Assembly: GCF_000829435.1 (NCBI RefSeq)
Contig: NZ_JXRP01000020.1
Location: 1-64,000 of the forward strand
DNA: 64,000 bases
Origin: Jeotgalibacillus soli
GTDB taxonomy: Bacteria > Bacillota > Bacilli > Bacillales > Jeotgalibacillaceae
Direction of reading: 5' to 3'
The number at the start of each line of letters is the position of its first letter. Position 1 is the first letter of the stretch. This document shows positions 26,463-35,833 of this stretch, one piece after another. The notes below the pieces were generated by a model, which saw only the letters and a program-made list of their open reading frames with translations, was not told the origin of the DNA and did no database searches. The position numbers were made by a program, and so were the translations under genes.

Positions 26463-28232
26463 TCACATCCGATCCAGGTGTTTTTTAGGTAAAATAATGG
26501 TAAAGGTTGTGCCTTCATTCACAGAGCTTTGAACTTGTACTTCACCGTGGTGAACTTCGATAATATGTTTAACGATTGCAAGCCCGAGCCCTGTTCCTCC
26601 TGAATTACGACTCCTCGCTTTATCTATACGATAAAATCGTTCAAATATACGCGGAATTTCTGTCTCCTCCATACCAATACCATCATCTTCAATTTTCACC
26701 CGTGTTTCTTGAGGTGTGTCTTCTAACACGATTCTTAGCTCACCGCCAGGCTGCGAATACGTGATTCCATTACTCATTAAGTTAATAAAAACTTGCTTGA
26801 GGCGGTTATAGTCCCCTTCTAGGAAGCTGGCATCACTTCCGTTCAAAGAAATCTTCATCTCTTTTTGAGCTGCTTTTTGTTCGACCATCACAATTACATC
26901 CTCAAGGAGCTGTTTCATATCCATCTTAGCAAGCTGAAGCTGAAATCCTTGCTGCTCTACTTTAGAAAGATCAAGTAAGTCTTGTATTAATGCCTGAAGA
27001 CGATCACTTTCTGTTAAAATAATCCTCAAAAAGGACTCCAATGCCTCCTGGTCATGCATTGCTCCATCTAAAAGCGTTTCCGAAAAACCCTTGATGGAGG
27101 TAATAGGCGTTTTCACTTCATGAGATACATTTGCTACAAAATCTTTTCTCATTTGCTCTAGTTTTTTTAACTCTGTAATATCGTGAAACACAAGAACGAT
27201 TCCTTGCCACGCACTTCCTTCTCCTATAATCGGAGCTCCATACACATCCAAATGACGCTTCTCCTGGTTTATTGAGAGATGCAGCTGCTTACGCACTCTG
27301 CGCTCTGTCATAAAAACCTCTTCTGCAATCATTCTTATTTTCTTTTCTTGAAAAACATCCATATAACGCCGATTTAAAATTTTTTCTTCTTCCTGGTAGA
27401 AAAATTCATGGTACGTGCGGTTAACAAGAACAATATATCCTTGCTTATCAATCATAACGAGACCGCTACCCATATTTTCAATCAAGGTTTGAAGACGGTC
27501 CCGCTGAATTTCTTGGTGCGCCACCATTTCCTGAAGATTTCGAGCCAGAACATTGATCGCATTGCTTAACATTCCCGTTTCATCCACACGATCCTCAAAA
27601 GTTCTGGCACGATAGTTACCTTTAGCAAGCTCAATTGCTACCTTTGTTGCCGATTCAATTGGACGAGTGTATCGGCTTGTAATACGATAACCAAGCAGAA
27701 TAATGATCACAAGAGCAAGGCCTAAAGAAATCGATAATATCAGCCAAATCTGCTGATGTACATTTTCAAGCTCTGTATATTCAGTACTTAAAACAATGAT
27801 ACCTGATGATGAGCCTGCTGATACTGGATAGGAATAATACATTCTGTTTCCTTCGCCCTGATAACGAGTTTTCGCTTTACCATGCTGCAGGTATTCTGAT
27901 AGCAGTGTACTCATTACCTGTTCATATTCTTCATCATGATTTACATCATCATTCTCAAAAATCGTTGAGCCATCATCTGATAAAATTGAAATCCTTACAT
28001 CCAGGATATTGCTTGTTTCGTTCAGTAATAATTCATTAATTGATCTAAAGGAAGGAAGTGTTTCTACCTGATTCGCTACAATCGCTACTTCTTTTTCCAA
28101 CCTGGAGTGAAGAGTGTTTAAATAATAGGATTTAAATAATTCACCGAGCAGTACCCCTAATCCAACCAGCACGATCGCAATAAGCGAGATTAAGGCAAAT
28201 AGCAGACGACTTCTAAAGCTAGTCATCCTCAC
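26463..28232 (-). CDS. phoR: Phosphate-regulon sensor histidine kinase PhoR
   Basis: PhoR phosphorylates PhoP when phosphate is scarce. The 589-residue protein has a first membrane span (about 8-30), an extracytoplasmic sensor to about 155, a second span (IWLILSISLGLALVIIILLGY), a HAMP linker, a PAS domain (IDKQGYIVLVNRTYHEFF), the HisKA box FVANVSHEVKTPITSIKGF with the phosphorylated His, and an ATPase with N, G1 and G2 boxes (DDGIGM, GGTGLGLAIVKH). The start overlaps phoP by four bases. Confidence 0.93.
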   Translation of the reverse strand: MRMTSFRSRLLFALISLIAIVLVGLGVLLGELFKSYYLNTLHSRLEKEVAIVANQVETLPSFRSINELLLNETSNILDVRISILSDDGSTIFENDDVNHDEEYEQVMSTLLSEYLQHGKAKTRYQGEGNRMYYSYPVSAGSSSGIIVLSTEYTELENVHQQIWLILSISLGLALVIIILLGYRITSRYTRPIESATKVAIELAKGNYRARTFEDRVDETGMLSNAINVLARNLQEMVAHQEIQRDRLQTLIENMGSGLVMIDKQGYIVLVNRTYHEFFYQEEEKILNRRYMDVFQEKKIRMIAEEVFMTERRVRKQLHLSINQEKRHLDVYGAPIIGEGSAWQGIVLVFHDITELKKLEQMRKDFVANVSHEVKTPITSIKGFSETLLDGAMHDQEALESFLRIILTESDRLQALIQDLLDLSKVEQQGFQLQLAKMDMKQLLEDVIVMVEQKAAQKEMKISLNGSDASFLEGDYNRLKQVFINLMSNGITYSQPGGELRIVLEDTPQETRVKIEDDGIGMEETEIPRIFERFYRIDKARSRNSGGTGLGLAIVKHIIEVHHGEVQVQSSVNEGTTFTIILPKKHLDRM

Positions 28233-28942
28233 TCTCCTTTAGGCTCTTCCAACTTATAGCCAAGTCCGCGAATCGTTTTAATATAGACCGGCTTTTTTGT
28301 ATTCTCTTCAATTTTTTCACGAAGATGGCTAATATGAACATCTACAATTCTCGTATCACCAGCAAAATCATAGTTCCATACCGCACTTAAAAGCTGGTCA
28401 CGTGTTAATACGCGGCTTTTATTTTCTATTAAGTATACTAGCAGTTCAAATTCTTTTGGTGTAAGCTCTAACCGCTTATCTTGAAAGTAAGCTTCATATT
28501 GTTCAGGGTACACCTTTACTTCTCCTACAATAAATTGCATCTCGTCTATTGCAGATGTTGCCCTTATTTCAATCTGACGTGTTCTTCTTAAAATCGCTTT
28601 AACTCTTGCCACTACCTCACGAGGGCTGAATGGCTTTGTCATATAGTCATCTGCACCTAATTCAAGGCCCAGTACCTTATCGAATTCATCGTCTTTCGCC
28701 GTCAGCATGATAATAGGTGTCTGTACTTGTTCCTGACGAAGCTGCTTGCACACTTCAATACCATCCATTTTGGGCAGCATTAAATCAAGAACGATCAAAT
28801 CAGGATGTTCTGTAATTGCTTTATACTTTCCCTCTTCTCCATCAAGTGCAGTTATTACCTTGTAACCAGCCTGTTCCAAATTGTATTTCAATAATGTGAC
28901 GATCGATTGTTCGTCATCTACAACCAATATTTTTTTACTCAT
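28229..28942 (-). CDS. phoP: Phosphate-regulon response regulator PhoP
   Basis: The 237-residue OmpR-type regulator has a receiver domain with Asp9/Asp10, the phosphorylated Asp in LIVLDLMLPKMDG, the conserved Thr (MLTAKDDEFD) and Lys (TKPF), and a C-terminal winged helix (LTPKEFELLVYLIENKSRVLTRDQLL). It is co-transcribed and coupled with phoR. Its place between mdh and phoR is as in B. subtilis, apart from an inserted MaoC gene. Confidence 0.94.
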   Translation of the reverse strand: MSKKILVVDDEQSIVTLLKYNLEQAGYKVITALDGEEGKYKAITEHPDLIVLDLMLPKMDGIEVCKQLRQEQVQTPIIMLTAKDDEFDKVLGLELGADDYMTKPFSPREVVARVKAILRRTRQIEIRATSAIDEMQFIVGEVKVYPEQYEAYFQDKRLELTPKEFELLVYLIENKSRVLTRDQLLSAVWNYDFAGDTRIVDVHISHLREKIEENTKKPVYIKTIRGLGYKLEEPKGE

Positions 28943-29033
28943 GTTGTACCTCCAAGCTCAAATTACCCCATGTTCATCCATATCGCCATTTTTGTTATAA
29001 GTATAGTGTATCTCAAGTGACGGTTGATAACAT

Positions 29034-29060
29034 TAAAAAAAGCGCGCCTGGGCACGCTTT
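29034..29060 (-). terminator. Terminator of the MaoC-type gene
   Basis: AAAGCGTGCC CAG GCGCGCTTT with T-run on the minus strand, eight bases after the stop. Confidence 0.8.
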
Positions 29061-29067
29061 CATAAAA

Positions 29068-29544
29068 TTAAAAGTTTTCTAAAGCTGTACTATCTAATTT
29101 CTCCAGCTTATGAGGTGGACAAACCGTTACGTGCCCTATCACAATCTCTGCTCCATCTTCATCTGTTGCCGTTACTGCAATATCAACCTCTGCTTTACGC
29201 TGATCAATCGAGGTGACCTCAAATAAGAATTCTACTGTCGCATAGTGTGGCAAGGCTTTAGGAAACGATAGCTGCTGGGCGATGATATGTGAGCCAGGTC
29301 CCGGTAAGTATTTGGATATTGCGGCCGTCACAATTCCAGTCAGCATGATCGTGGGGACGATTGGACGTTTATGCGGTGTTTGAGCAGCATAATCATGTTG
29401 AATATAAAGCGGATTTGCGTCGTTTGTTAATCCCAAAAACAACAGTAAATCTTTATCTTCAATCTTTTCAGTCAAGGTAAGCTTTTCACCAATTGTCATA
29501 TCTTCAATGTTTCGGCCTAATTTTCGTTTTTTCCATAGTAACAT
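29068..29544 (-). CDS. MaoC-like (R)-enoyl-CoA hydratase
   Basis: The 158-residue protein has the hot-dog hydratase pattern: FLGLTNDANPLYIQHDYAA includes the catalytic Asp/His pair (D-x4-H form), followed by PTIMLTGIVTAAISKYLPGPG. Such enzymes hydrate trans-2-enoyl-CoA to (R)-3-hydroxyacyl-CoA. Start 29544 follows GAGGGGGTAAAATCA; the longer frame to 29586 lacks a site. It stands between mdh and phoP with its own terminator, a position where B. subtilis has no such gene. The exact substrate is unknown. Confidence 0.82.
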   Translation of the reverse strand: MLLWKKRKLGRNIEDMTIGEKLTLTEKIEDKDLLLFLGLTNDANPLYIQHDYAAQTPHKRPIVPTIMLTGIVTAAISKYLPGPGSHIIAQQLSFPKALPHYATVEFLFEVTSIDQRKAEVDIAVTATDEDGAEIVIGHVTVCPPHKLEKLDSTALENF

Positions 29545-29620
29545 TGATTTTACCCCCTCACTGATCAGTTGATTAATGTTTTTCATTTATTTTAGTTAAG
29601 GTCAGCGCTTTCATCAGCAG

Positions 29621-29652
29621 AAAAAGGAATCGCCACCAAATAGGCGATTCCT
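29621..29652 (-). terminator. Terminator of mdh
   Basis: AAGGAATCGCC TATTTGGT GGCGATTCCTT followed by TTTCT on the minus strand, directly after the mdh stop. Confidence 0.88.
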
Positions 29653-29659
29653 TATAAAA

Positions 29660-30601
29660 TCAGTTCGAAAGTGCACCCATCACACTCTTCACTGAATCTG
29701 CTGATTTTTGAAGCTGTTCTTTTTCATCGCTTGTCAATTCAAGTTCAACAATCTTTTCGATTCCGCCACCGCCAAGCACTGTTGGGACACCAAGGTAAAT
29801 ACCTTCAAAGCCGTACTCACCCTCAAGGTACGCAACAGTAGGAAGGACACGCTTTTGATCGTTTAGAATTGCTTCTGTCATTTCCATTAAAGAAGCTGCA
29901 GGCGCATAATAAGCAGAACCGTTACCAAGCAGGTTTACAATCTCACCGCCGCCTTTACGAGTGCGTTCAATAATGGCATCAAGACGATCTTTCGGAATCA
30001 GTGTTTCAAGCGGAATACCGCCTGCATTAGAATAGCGAGTTAACGGAACCATATCATCTCCGTGACCACCAAGCACAAATCCTTGAATATCCTTTACAGA
30101 AAGGTTAAGCTCCTGTGCAACAAATGTACAGAATCTTGCCGTATCAAGTACACCTGATTGTCCAATAACTCGTTCTTTCGGAAAACCGGATTCCTTAAAT
30201 ACTGTATAGGTCATTGCGTCAACTGGGTTTGACAATACGATAATTGTACTATTCGGAGAGTATTCCGCGATTTCTTTTGTTACGGATTTCATGATTTTTT
30301 CATTTGTTTGAACAAGATCATCGCGGCTCATTCCCGGTTTACGAGGAAGACCAGCAGTAATAATCACCACATCTGAATCGCGGGTATCTGCATAGTCAGA
30401 AGTACCTGTTATATTGACATCAAATTTCAACACAGGTCCAGCTTCAAGCATATCAAGTGCTTTTCCTTTTGTTGGGTTTTCATTTTGGGGAATGTCCACC
30501 AATACGATATCACCAAGCTCTTTTTGTGCAAGAAATAACGCTGTTGTGGCTCCAGTAAAACCTGAACCAATAATTGAAATTTTATTGCGTTTGAATCCCA
30601 T
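29660..30601 (-). CDS. mdh: Malate dehydrogenase (LDH-like type)
   Basis: This enzyme oxidises malate to oxaloacetate with NAD in the TCA cycle. The 313-residue protein has the NAD site [19 protein letters not shown], the substrate arginines in [22 protein letters not shown], and the catalytic His in [11 protein letters not shown]. It follows icd and citZ on the same strand as in B. subtilis; a hairpin between icd and mdh may reduce read-through. The ATG is preceded by GGAGGAATAAAA. Confidence 0.97.
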   Translation of the reverse strand: MGFKRNKISIIGSGFTGATTALFLAQKELGDIVLVDIPQNENPTKGKALDMLEAGPVLKFDVNITGTSDYADTRDSDVVIITAGLPRKPGMSRDDLVQTNEKIMKSVTKEIAEYSPNSTIIVLSNPVDAMTYTVFKESGFPKERVIGQSGVLDTARFCTFVAQELNLSVKDIQGFVLGGHGDDMVPLTRYSNAGGIPLETLIPKDRLDAIIERTRKGGGEIVNLLGNGSAYYAPAASLMEMTEAILNDQKRVLPTVAYLEGEYGFEGIYLGVPTVLGGGGIEKIVELELTSDEKEQLQKSADSVKSVMGALSN

Positions 30602-30647
30602 TTTTATTCCTCCTCATCATTTATAATAATGAAAACGATTTATGTAA

Positions 30648-30681
30648 AGAAGGAGCCAGTCCACTTTGCATACTGACTCCT
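30648..30681 (-). terminator. Hairpin between icd and mdh
   Basis: AGGAGTCAGT ATGCAAAGTGG ACTGGCTCCT on the minus strand, one mismatch, followed by TCTTTACAT. It probably terminates part of the icd transcripts. Confidence 0.65.
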
Positions 30682-30695
30682 AAAAGGAAAGCTAA

Positions 30696-31964
30696 TTACA
30701 TGTTTTCAATCAATGCAGATCCAAACTCAGAGCATTTTACTTCTGTCGCACCGTCCATTAGACGAGCAAAGTCATATGTCACCACTTTGGAAGCAATTGT
30801 TTTTTCCATTGAAGTCAAAACAAGCTTTGCAGCTTCATGCCAGCCTAGGTGCTCAAGTAAAAGAACGCCTGAGAGGATAACAGATGAAGGATTTACCTTA
30901 TCTTGCCCAGCGTATTTCGGTGCGGTACCGTGTGTTGCTTCAAAGATGGCATGTCCTGTTTCGTAATTAATGTTAGCTCCAGGGGCAATTCCAATACCGC
31001 CAACTTGAGCAGCAAGTGCATCTGAAATATAGTCACCGTTTAAGTTCATTGTAGCCACTACATCAAATTCAGCAGGACGAGTAAGAATTTGCTGCAAGAA
31101 AATATCGGCAATTGAATCCTTGATGATGATCTTGCCAGCAACTTCTGCATCCGCTTGTGCTTTGTTTGCAGCTTCTGCGCCTTGCTCATCTTTAATTTTG
31201 TCATATTGTGCCCAAGTAAATACTTTATCGCCGAATTCTTGCTCGGCTAATTCATATCCCCAGTTTTTAAATGCACCTTCAGTAAATTTCATAATATTCC
31301 CTTTGTGTACAAGCGTTACAGACTTTCTGCCTTCTGTAATTGCATAATTGATTGCAGAACGTACTAGACGATTAGTACCTTCTTTTGAGACAGGTTTAAT
31401 ACCAATACCAGAAGTTTCAGGGAAACGAATGTTTTTAACGCCCATTACATTTTTAAGGAAGTCGATTAGCTTATTGACTTCATCGGTACCTTCAGCATAC
31501 TCGATTCCCGCATAAATATCTTCAGTATTCTCACGGAAGATAACCATATCAGTATCTTCTGGACGTTTTACTGGTGATGGAACACCTTCGAAGTAACGTA
31601 CTGGACGCAAGCAAGTGAAGAGATCCAACTGCTGGCGAAGCGCTACGTTAAGTGAACGAATTCCTCCTCCTACAGGAGTAGTTAATGGGCCTTTAATGGC
31701 AATGAAGTATTCATTAATATCATCAAGCGTTGCTTGAGGAAGCCACTCTCCCGTTTCGTTGAATGCTTTTTCACCTGCAAGAACTTCTTTCCAAACAACT
31801 TTTTTCTCTCCGTTGTAAGCTTTATCAACGGCAGCATCCAACACACGGGATGCTGATGCCCAGATGTCCGGGCCAGTTCCGTCACCTTCAATAAAAGGTA
31901 TGATCGGATTGTTTGGTACATTAAGTACTCCATTGCTAACAGTAATTTTTTCACCTTGCGACAT
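30696..31964 (-). CDS. icd: Isocitrate dehydrogenase, NADP type
   Basis: The 422-residue enzyme converts isocitrate to 2-oxoglutarate with NADP. Substrate-site residues are seen in [23 protein letters not shown], the metal Asp residues in [17 protein letters not shown], and the NADP region [21 protein letters not shown]. The first domain begins [14 protein letters not shown]. It lies 121 bases downstream of citZ and is probably in the same operon. Confidence 0.97.
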   Translation of the reverse strand: MSQGEKITVSNGVLNVPNNPIIPFIEGDGTGPDIWASASRVLDAAVDKAYNGEKKVVWKEVLAGEKAFNETGEWLPQATLDDINEYFIAIKGPLTTPVGGGIRSLNVALRQQLDLFTCLRPVRYFEGVPSPVKRPEDTDMVIFRENTEDIYAGIEYAEGTDEVNKLIDFLKNVMGVKNIRFPETSGIGIKPVSKEGTNRLVRSAINYAITEGRKSVTLVHKGNIMKFTEGAFKNWGYELAEQEFGDKVFTWAQYDKIKDEQGAEAANKAQADAEVAGKIIIKDSIADIFLQQILTRPAEFDVVATMNLNGDYISDALAAQVGGIGIAPGANINYETGHAIFEATHGTAPKYAGQDKVNPSSVILSGVLLLEHLGWHEAAKLVLTSMEKTIASKVVTYDFARLMDGATEVKCSEFGSALIENM

Positions 31965-32084
31965 TATGTATTCCCTCCAAATTCAGTATCGAGGGACTGA
32001 CTTCCTATACTGGGTCAGACCCCGTTCATTAGTTCTATCTAATTACAGCAGTTATTGTGAAATTTGTAAACCTGTAGCAGTTAA

Positions 32085-33203
32085 TTATCTACGTTCATTT
32101 ACCGGCACATACTGCTGCATGCCAGGTCCAACGTAATCTGCTCTAGGACGGATCAGACGATTGTTTGAATACTGCTCAAGAATATGAGCCAGCCAGCCTG
32201 ATACTCGGCTTACAGCAAAAATTGGTGTGAATAGGTCATGGTCGATTCCAAGACTGTGGTATACAGAAGCAGAATAGAAATCAACATTTGGCGGAAGCTG
32301 CTTCTCGGAAGTCACGATATCCTCAATCTTGATTGACATATCATACCATTCGGATTCTCCGCTGAGTTCCGTCAATTTTTTCGACATTTCTCTTAAATGT
32401 TTCGCACGCGGGTCTCCTTTACGATAAACACGGTGGCCAAAGCCCATAATTTTTTCTTTATTAGCGAGTTTTTCTCTAATGATGGATTCTGCTTTTTCGG
32501 GCGAACCAATCTCAGTAAGCATTTTCATCACTTGTTCATTTGCACCACCGTGAAGCGGTCCCTTAAGTGCACCAATTGCCGCCGTAACACCAGAATAGAC
32601 ATCTGACAACGTGGCAACACATACACGTGCTGTAAACGTTGAAGCGTTTAACTCATGGTCAGCATGTAAAACCAATGCCTTATTAAATGCTTCTTCTTCG
32701 ATTGGTTCAGGTTCTTTACCTGTCAGCATATACATGAAGTTCGCTGCAAAGCTTAAGTCAGTTCTAGGAGCAATCGGTTCTTTGCCCTGACGAATACGTG
32801 AAAAAGCTGTCACAATAGAAGGCATCTTTGCTTGAAGACGAATGGCTTTGCGATAATTTGCATCATCTTCCATTACATCTGCCTCATCATCAAAAAGACC
32901 TAGCAGCGAAACAGCAGAACGCAGAGCAGCCATTGGATGCACTTTTTTAATTGGAATTGCTTTTAATTCGTTAATAACCTCATCAGGTAAAGACATATTT
33001 TCAGCTAACTGAGTTTTCAGCTCCTGCAATTCATCTTTTGTTGGCAAACGCAAATGCCATAATAAGTAAATAACTTCCTCGAAACTTGCATTTTCTGTTA
33101 GATCGTCAATATCATATCCAACATATGTAAGCGTGTCGTCAATGATTGAACTAATAGAAGAAGTTGTCGCAACCACGCCTTCTAGTCCTCTTGTTGCTGT
33201 CAT
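32085..33203 (-). CDS. citZ: Citrate synthase
   Basis: The 372-residue Gram-positive type I-like citrate synthase condenses acetyl-CoA and oxaloacetate. Catalytic residues lie in LHADHELNASTFTAR (His), MGFGHRVYRKGDPRAK (His) and VDFYSASVYHSLGI (Asp). Gene order citZ-icd-mdh identifies it as the major TCA enzyme CitZ. The ATG follows AAGGAGAGATAGGT. The promoter lies about 175 bases upstream with a leader. Confidence 0.96.
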   Translation of the reverse strand: MTATRGLEGVVATTSSISSIIDDTLTYVGYDIDDLTENASFEEVIYLLWHLRLPTKDELQELKTQLAENMSLPDEVINELKAIPIKKVHPMAALRSAVSLLGLFDDEADVMEDDANYRKAIRLQAKMPSIVTAFSRIRQGKEPIAPRTDLSFAANFMYMLTGKEPEPIEEEAFNKALVLHADHELNASTFTARVCVATLSDVYSGVTAAIGALKGPLHGGANEQVMKMLTEIGSPEKAESIIREKLANKEKIMGFGHRVYRKGDPRAKHLREMSKKLTELSGESEWYDMSIKIEDIVTSEKQLPPNVDFYSASVYHSLGIDHDLFTPIFAVSRVSGWLAHILEQYSNNRLIRPRADYVGPGMQQYVPVNERR

Positions 33204-33301
33204 ACCTATCTCTCCTTTGTTCGTGTATTTTCTGCTCCATCATAAGCTTGATATGCCTAATCAAGATAAATTCACTATTTCATGATCTGCTCCCCTGTGT
33301 G

Positions 33302-33317
33302 CTGAGCGCTTGCTCAG
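33302..33317. promoter_or_regulatory. Palindrome in the citZ leader
   Basis: CTGAGCGCTTGCTCAG has two 6-base arms around four bases and lies about 60-75 bases downstream of the predicted start of the citZ transcript. It resembles an operator, but no known regulator consensus was matched. Confidence 0.3.
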
Positions 33318-33384
33318 ATTGGTGACAATAAAAAAAGTCGAGCTTATTCATCAAAACGCCGCAAAGGATGCGCTTACATCTCTC

Positions 33385-33413
33385 ATTATAATCAATAATC
33401 TGAACTTTGTGAA
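33385..33413 (-). promoter_or_regulatory. Sigma-A promoter of citZ
   Basis: TTCACA (33408-33413) and TATAAT (33385-33390) with a 17-base spacer. Confidence 0.6.
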
Positions 33414-33453
33414 TGAAAACGCATAAAATTACTATGATTTTTTTCCAGAAACT

Positions 33454-33921
33454 TTAAATCGCGCTAATCCATTCGTAAATCTTCATGGCCATAAAGGCAA
33501 TTCCTGCTCCAACCAGCGGCCCTACTGCAATCCCCTTGAATAAGGCAACTGCTATTACAGTCCCTAAAACTAGAGCCGTCGTTATATGGGGATCATCCTG
33601 TAAGAGCGTGATCCCGCCCTTTGCAATCAAAGCAACCAGCATCCCAGCTATAAGCGCAATCCAAGCATAAGGAGACTTCATGGCATCCAATAAATCCTTA
33701 AAGCCAATTGCACCACTGGCGATGGGGGCAAGAACGGCAATGGTGATAATTGTAACCCCCCAATTAATTCCCTTTGACTGAATGATGTCAAAAATTTTTT
33801 CGTCGAGACCTGCCAGTTTCATAACAAGCAATACAGCCACTGCCAAAAGAAGTGAACTGTTTTTTGCCAATATACCAATTGTCAATAAAAGTAATAAAAA
33901 AAAGAATGATTGATCAAACAA
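33454..33921 (-). CDS. ytwI: UPF0756/DUF441 membrane protein YtwI
   Basis: The 155-residue hydrophobic protein has about four to five spans (FFLLLLLTIGILAKNSSLLLAVAVLLVM, WGVTIITIAVLAPIASGAIGF, YAWIALIAGMLVALIAKGGITLL, ALVLGTVIAVALFKGIAVGPLVGAGI). The family and the ytvI-citZ neighbourhood match B. subtilis YtwI. Function is unknown. It is divergent from ytvI. Confidence 0.9.
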   Translation of the reverse strand: MFDQSFFFLLLLLTIGILAKNSSLLLAVAVLLVMKLAGLDEKIFDIIQSKGINWGVTIITIAVLAPIASGAIGFKDLLDAMKSPYAWIALIAGMLVALIAKGGITLLQDDPHITTALVLGTVIAVALFKGIAVGPLVGAGIAFMAMKIYEWISAI

Positions 33922-34022
33922 AGATTTTCTCTCCTTATTGAAATGTTTTAAGCCTGTCCATCATTCAACTGTTGAGCTCATCATATACATAAGTCACGAT
34001 ACGTTAAAAAGATGGTGAAAAA

Positions 34023-35138
34023 ATGGATGAACTAAAATCAATCGCGGCAAGACTTGTTCTTGTACTTGGAATCATAACGCTTTCAGTCATCGCTGTAATC
34101 CTTATTGTCCGTTTCATTTTCCCCGTTGTGATCGGGTGGGTTATTTCCCTTATCTTTTATCGACCTTCAAGAATAATTGAACGGGTGGCTAAGATACCAT
34201 TTTCCGTCAGTATTATTGCTTCTATGGCAGCTTTCTTTACTCTTTTATCTGGCACAGCCATAGGATGTGGAATCCTCTTTTGGCCAGATATTCAAAGGAT
34301 TTTAAGAGCACTGCCTGCTTATTCTGCCCAACTTGCCGAAGCACTTCAATCTTTTTTTTCGACAATCATCGTTGAAAACGTTGATAATGCCGAGAACTGG
34401 CTTATAAGCAAAGGTCTTTTGAATAAGGAAACGGCTCTAACCATTGTAGCATCTATCGAACAACAGGCTGTTTCCTTTATTGAAGGAGTAGGAAAAACAG
34501 TGATGATCGAGCTCTCTACTATCGTTGGACTTTTGCCCAACACCTTAATTTCTACAGTCATCACCTTGCTGTCTGCTTATTTTTTCGTTAAAGAAAAAAC
34601 GTTCATCGATCAAAAATTAAAATCATGGTTTCCCCAAAAAACAATTCGCTACTGTAAACGCCTAAAAAGGTCGTTAAAGCATTATATCTGGTCTTATATA
34701 CAAGCACAGATGCTTCTTCTATTAGTCACAGTTGTTATTGTTTTAATCGGCTTATTACAACTAAACGTTGAAGGAGCTCCTGCACTCGCTCTGATCGCCG
34801 GACTATTGGATTTAATCCCTCTTATAGGAACTGGAATATTATTTATCCCCTGGATTTTTTACAGCTGGATAAATGGCTTTAATAAGCTTGCTTTAGGATT
34901 AGCAATTATACAGATTATGATTATCTTGCTTAGGCAGCTGCTCGAACCTCGTGTTCTTGGAACAAAACTCGGGCTGCATCCTTTTCTCACATTTCTTTTG
35001 ATGTATGTATGCTTCCAGTTATTCGGTTTCGCAGGGGTTGTTTTGACGCCGATCCTATTGTTAAGTATCAGTGCACTAAAGCGTGCAGAAGCGTTTCAGC
35101 TCCTATGGATCTATATAAAAAAAGGAACTATTTCCTGA
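34023..35138 (+). CDS. ytvI: Sporulation integral membrane protein YtvI (AI-2E transporter family)
   Basis: The 371-residue protein belongs to the PerM/AI-2E family with about eight membrane spans: two at the N-terminus (20-85), a long soluble part (about 95-165), and the conserved C-terminal block LLDLIPLIGTGILFIPWIFY and LLRQLLEPRVLGTKLGLHPF. YtvI is sporulation-associated in B. subtilis; its role is not known. One of the few genes on the plus strand here, divergent from ytwI. Confidence 0.9.
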   Translation: MDELKSIAARLVLVLGIITLSVIAVILIVRFIFPVVIGWVISLIFYRPSRIIERVAKIPFSVSIIASMAAFFTLLSGTAIGCGILFWPDIQRILRALPAYSAQLAEALQSFFSTIIVENVDNAENWLISKGLLNKETALTIVASIEQQAVSFIEGVGKTVMIELSTIVGLLPNTLISTVITLLSAYFFVKEKTFIDQKLKSWFPQKTIRYCKRLKRSLKHYIWSYIQAQMLLLLVTVVIVLIGLLQLNVEGAPALALIAGLLDLIPLIGTGILFIPWIFYSWINGFNKLALGLAIIQIMIILLRQLLEPRVLGTKLGLHPFLTFLLMYVCFQLFGFAGVVLTPILLLSISALKRAEAFQLLWIYIKKGTIS

Positions 35139-35181
35139 ATCCAGTCCATAGTCCCTCCAGATTATTCATATTAACTAACCC

Positions 35182-35568
35182 TTAACGATAAATGATGACA
35201 CTGCCATTATTCATTCGTCGGCGAATCCAGCGATAAATAAGCGGCTTTATCCACTTTCTTGTAAAAGGAAGCAGCAGAACAAGTCCTAGCAGATCTGTAA
35301 AAAATCCAGGTATCAAAAGGAAAATACCACCAATTAGAATACATACACCATCTACAACTGCATCTCCCGGCGGCTGTTGGCTCCCCATTTGAGTTTGAAG
35401 ATTTCGCAATGTACGAAGTCCTTGTTTTTTAGCAAAAAAAGCCCCCAAAATCCCTGTAAGGAAAATAAAGAAAATGGTAGGTACAATTCCGATCGCTTGA
35501 CCCGACAGGATGATTAAAGCAATCTCAAGCGCTGGAATAGCAATGAGAAAAAGCAAAATCCATCTCAA
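35182..35568 (-). CDS. fxsA: FxsA family membrane protein
   Basis: The 128-residue protein has two to three membrane spans in the order typical of FxsA (RWILLFLIAIPALEIALIIL, IVPTIFFIFLTGILGAFFAKKQG, ILIGGIFLLIPGFFTDLLGLVLLLPF) and a basic tail. E. coli FxsA relieves phage T7 exclusion by F; the role in bacilli is unclear. I start at TTG 35568, ten bases after AAGGGAGG. A longer frame to 35643 runs into a dispersed repeat and is not credible. Confidence 0.88.
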   Translation of the reverse strand: MRWILLFLIAIPALEIALIILSGQAIGIVPTIFFIFLTGILGAFFAKKQGLRTLRNLQTQMGSQQPPGDAVVDGVCILIGGIFLLIPGFFTDLLGLVLLLPFTRKWIKPLIYRWIRRRMNNGSVIIYR

Positions 35569-35594
35569 TAGTGGATATCCTCCCTTATTTCTTG

Positions 35595-35688
35595 GCATTG
35601 TTAAACGTGTCTGTTGATTGCAGCACCCAGGTGCTCGCTGCAATCAACGCTGTGCAAAATCAACAATGAATTTTAATATAGCTTTTTT
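35595..35688 (+). repeat. Dispersed MITE-like repeat, copy 5 (short form)
   Basis: It runs from GCATTGTTAAACGTGTCTG to GAATTTTAATATAGC and has the core TGTTGATTGCAGC ... GCTGCAATCAACGCTG, a near-perfect inverted repeat, followed by AATCAACAATG as in copies 1 and 4. It ends about ten bases upstream of the fxsA ribosome site. Confidence 0.78.
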
Positions 35689-35731
35689 CTAAATAATAGC
35701 TTTATTATATCATAAGAATAATTTAGCTCAT

Positions 35732-35830
35732 AAAAAAAGAGACTGCATTATCTCAAGCACTTTGCCCCCCTATTTAATGCATGCATAAGGAGAGGAAAAT
35801 AAGCTAAGTATAATGCAGTCTCTTATTTTT
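35732..35830 (-). terminator. Long terminator of pfkA-pyk
   Basis: AAGAGACTGCATTAT (35737-35751) and ATAATGCAGTCTCTT (35810-35824) are perfect 15 bp complements with A-run and T-run flanks. The 58-base loop is unusually long and holds its own palindrome ATGCATGCAT. Confidence 0.75.
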
Positions 35831-35833
35831 TAT

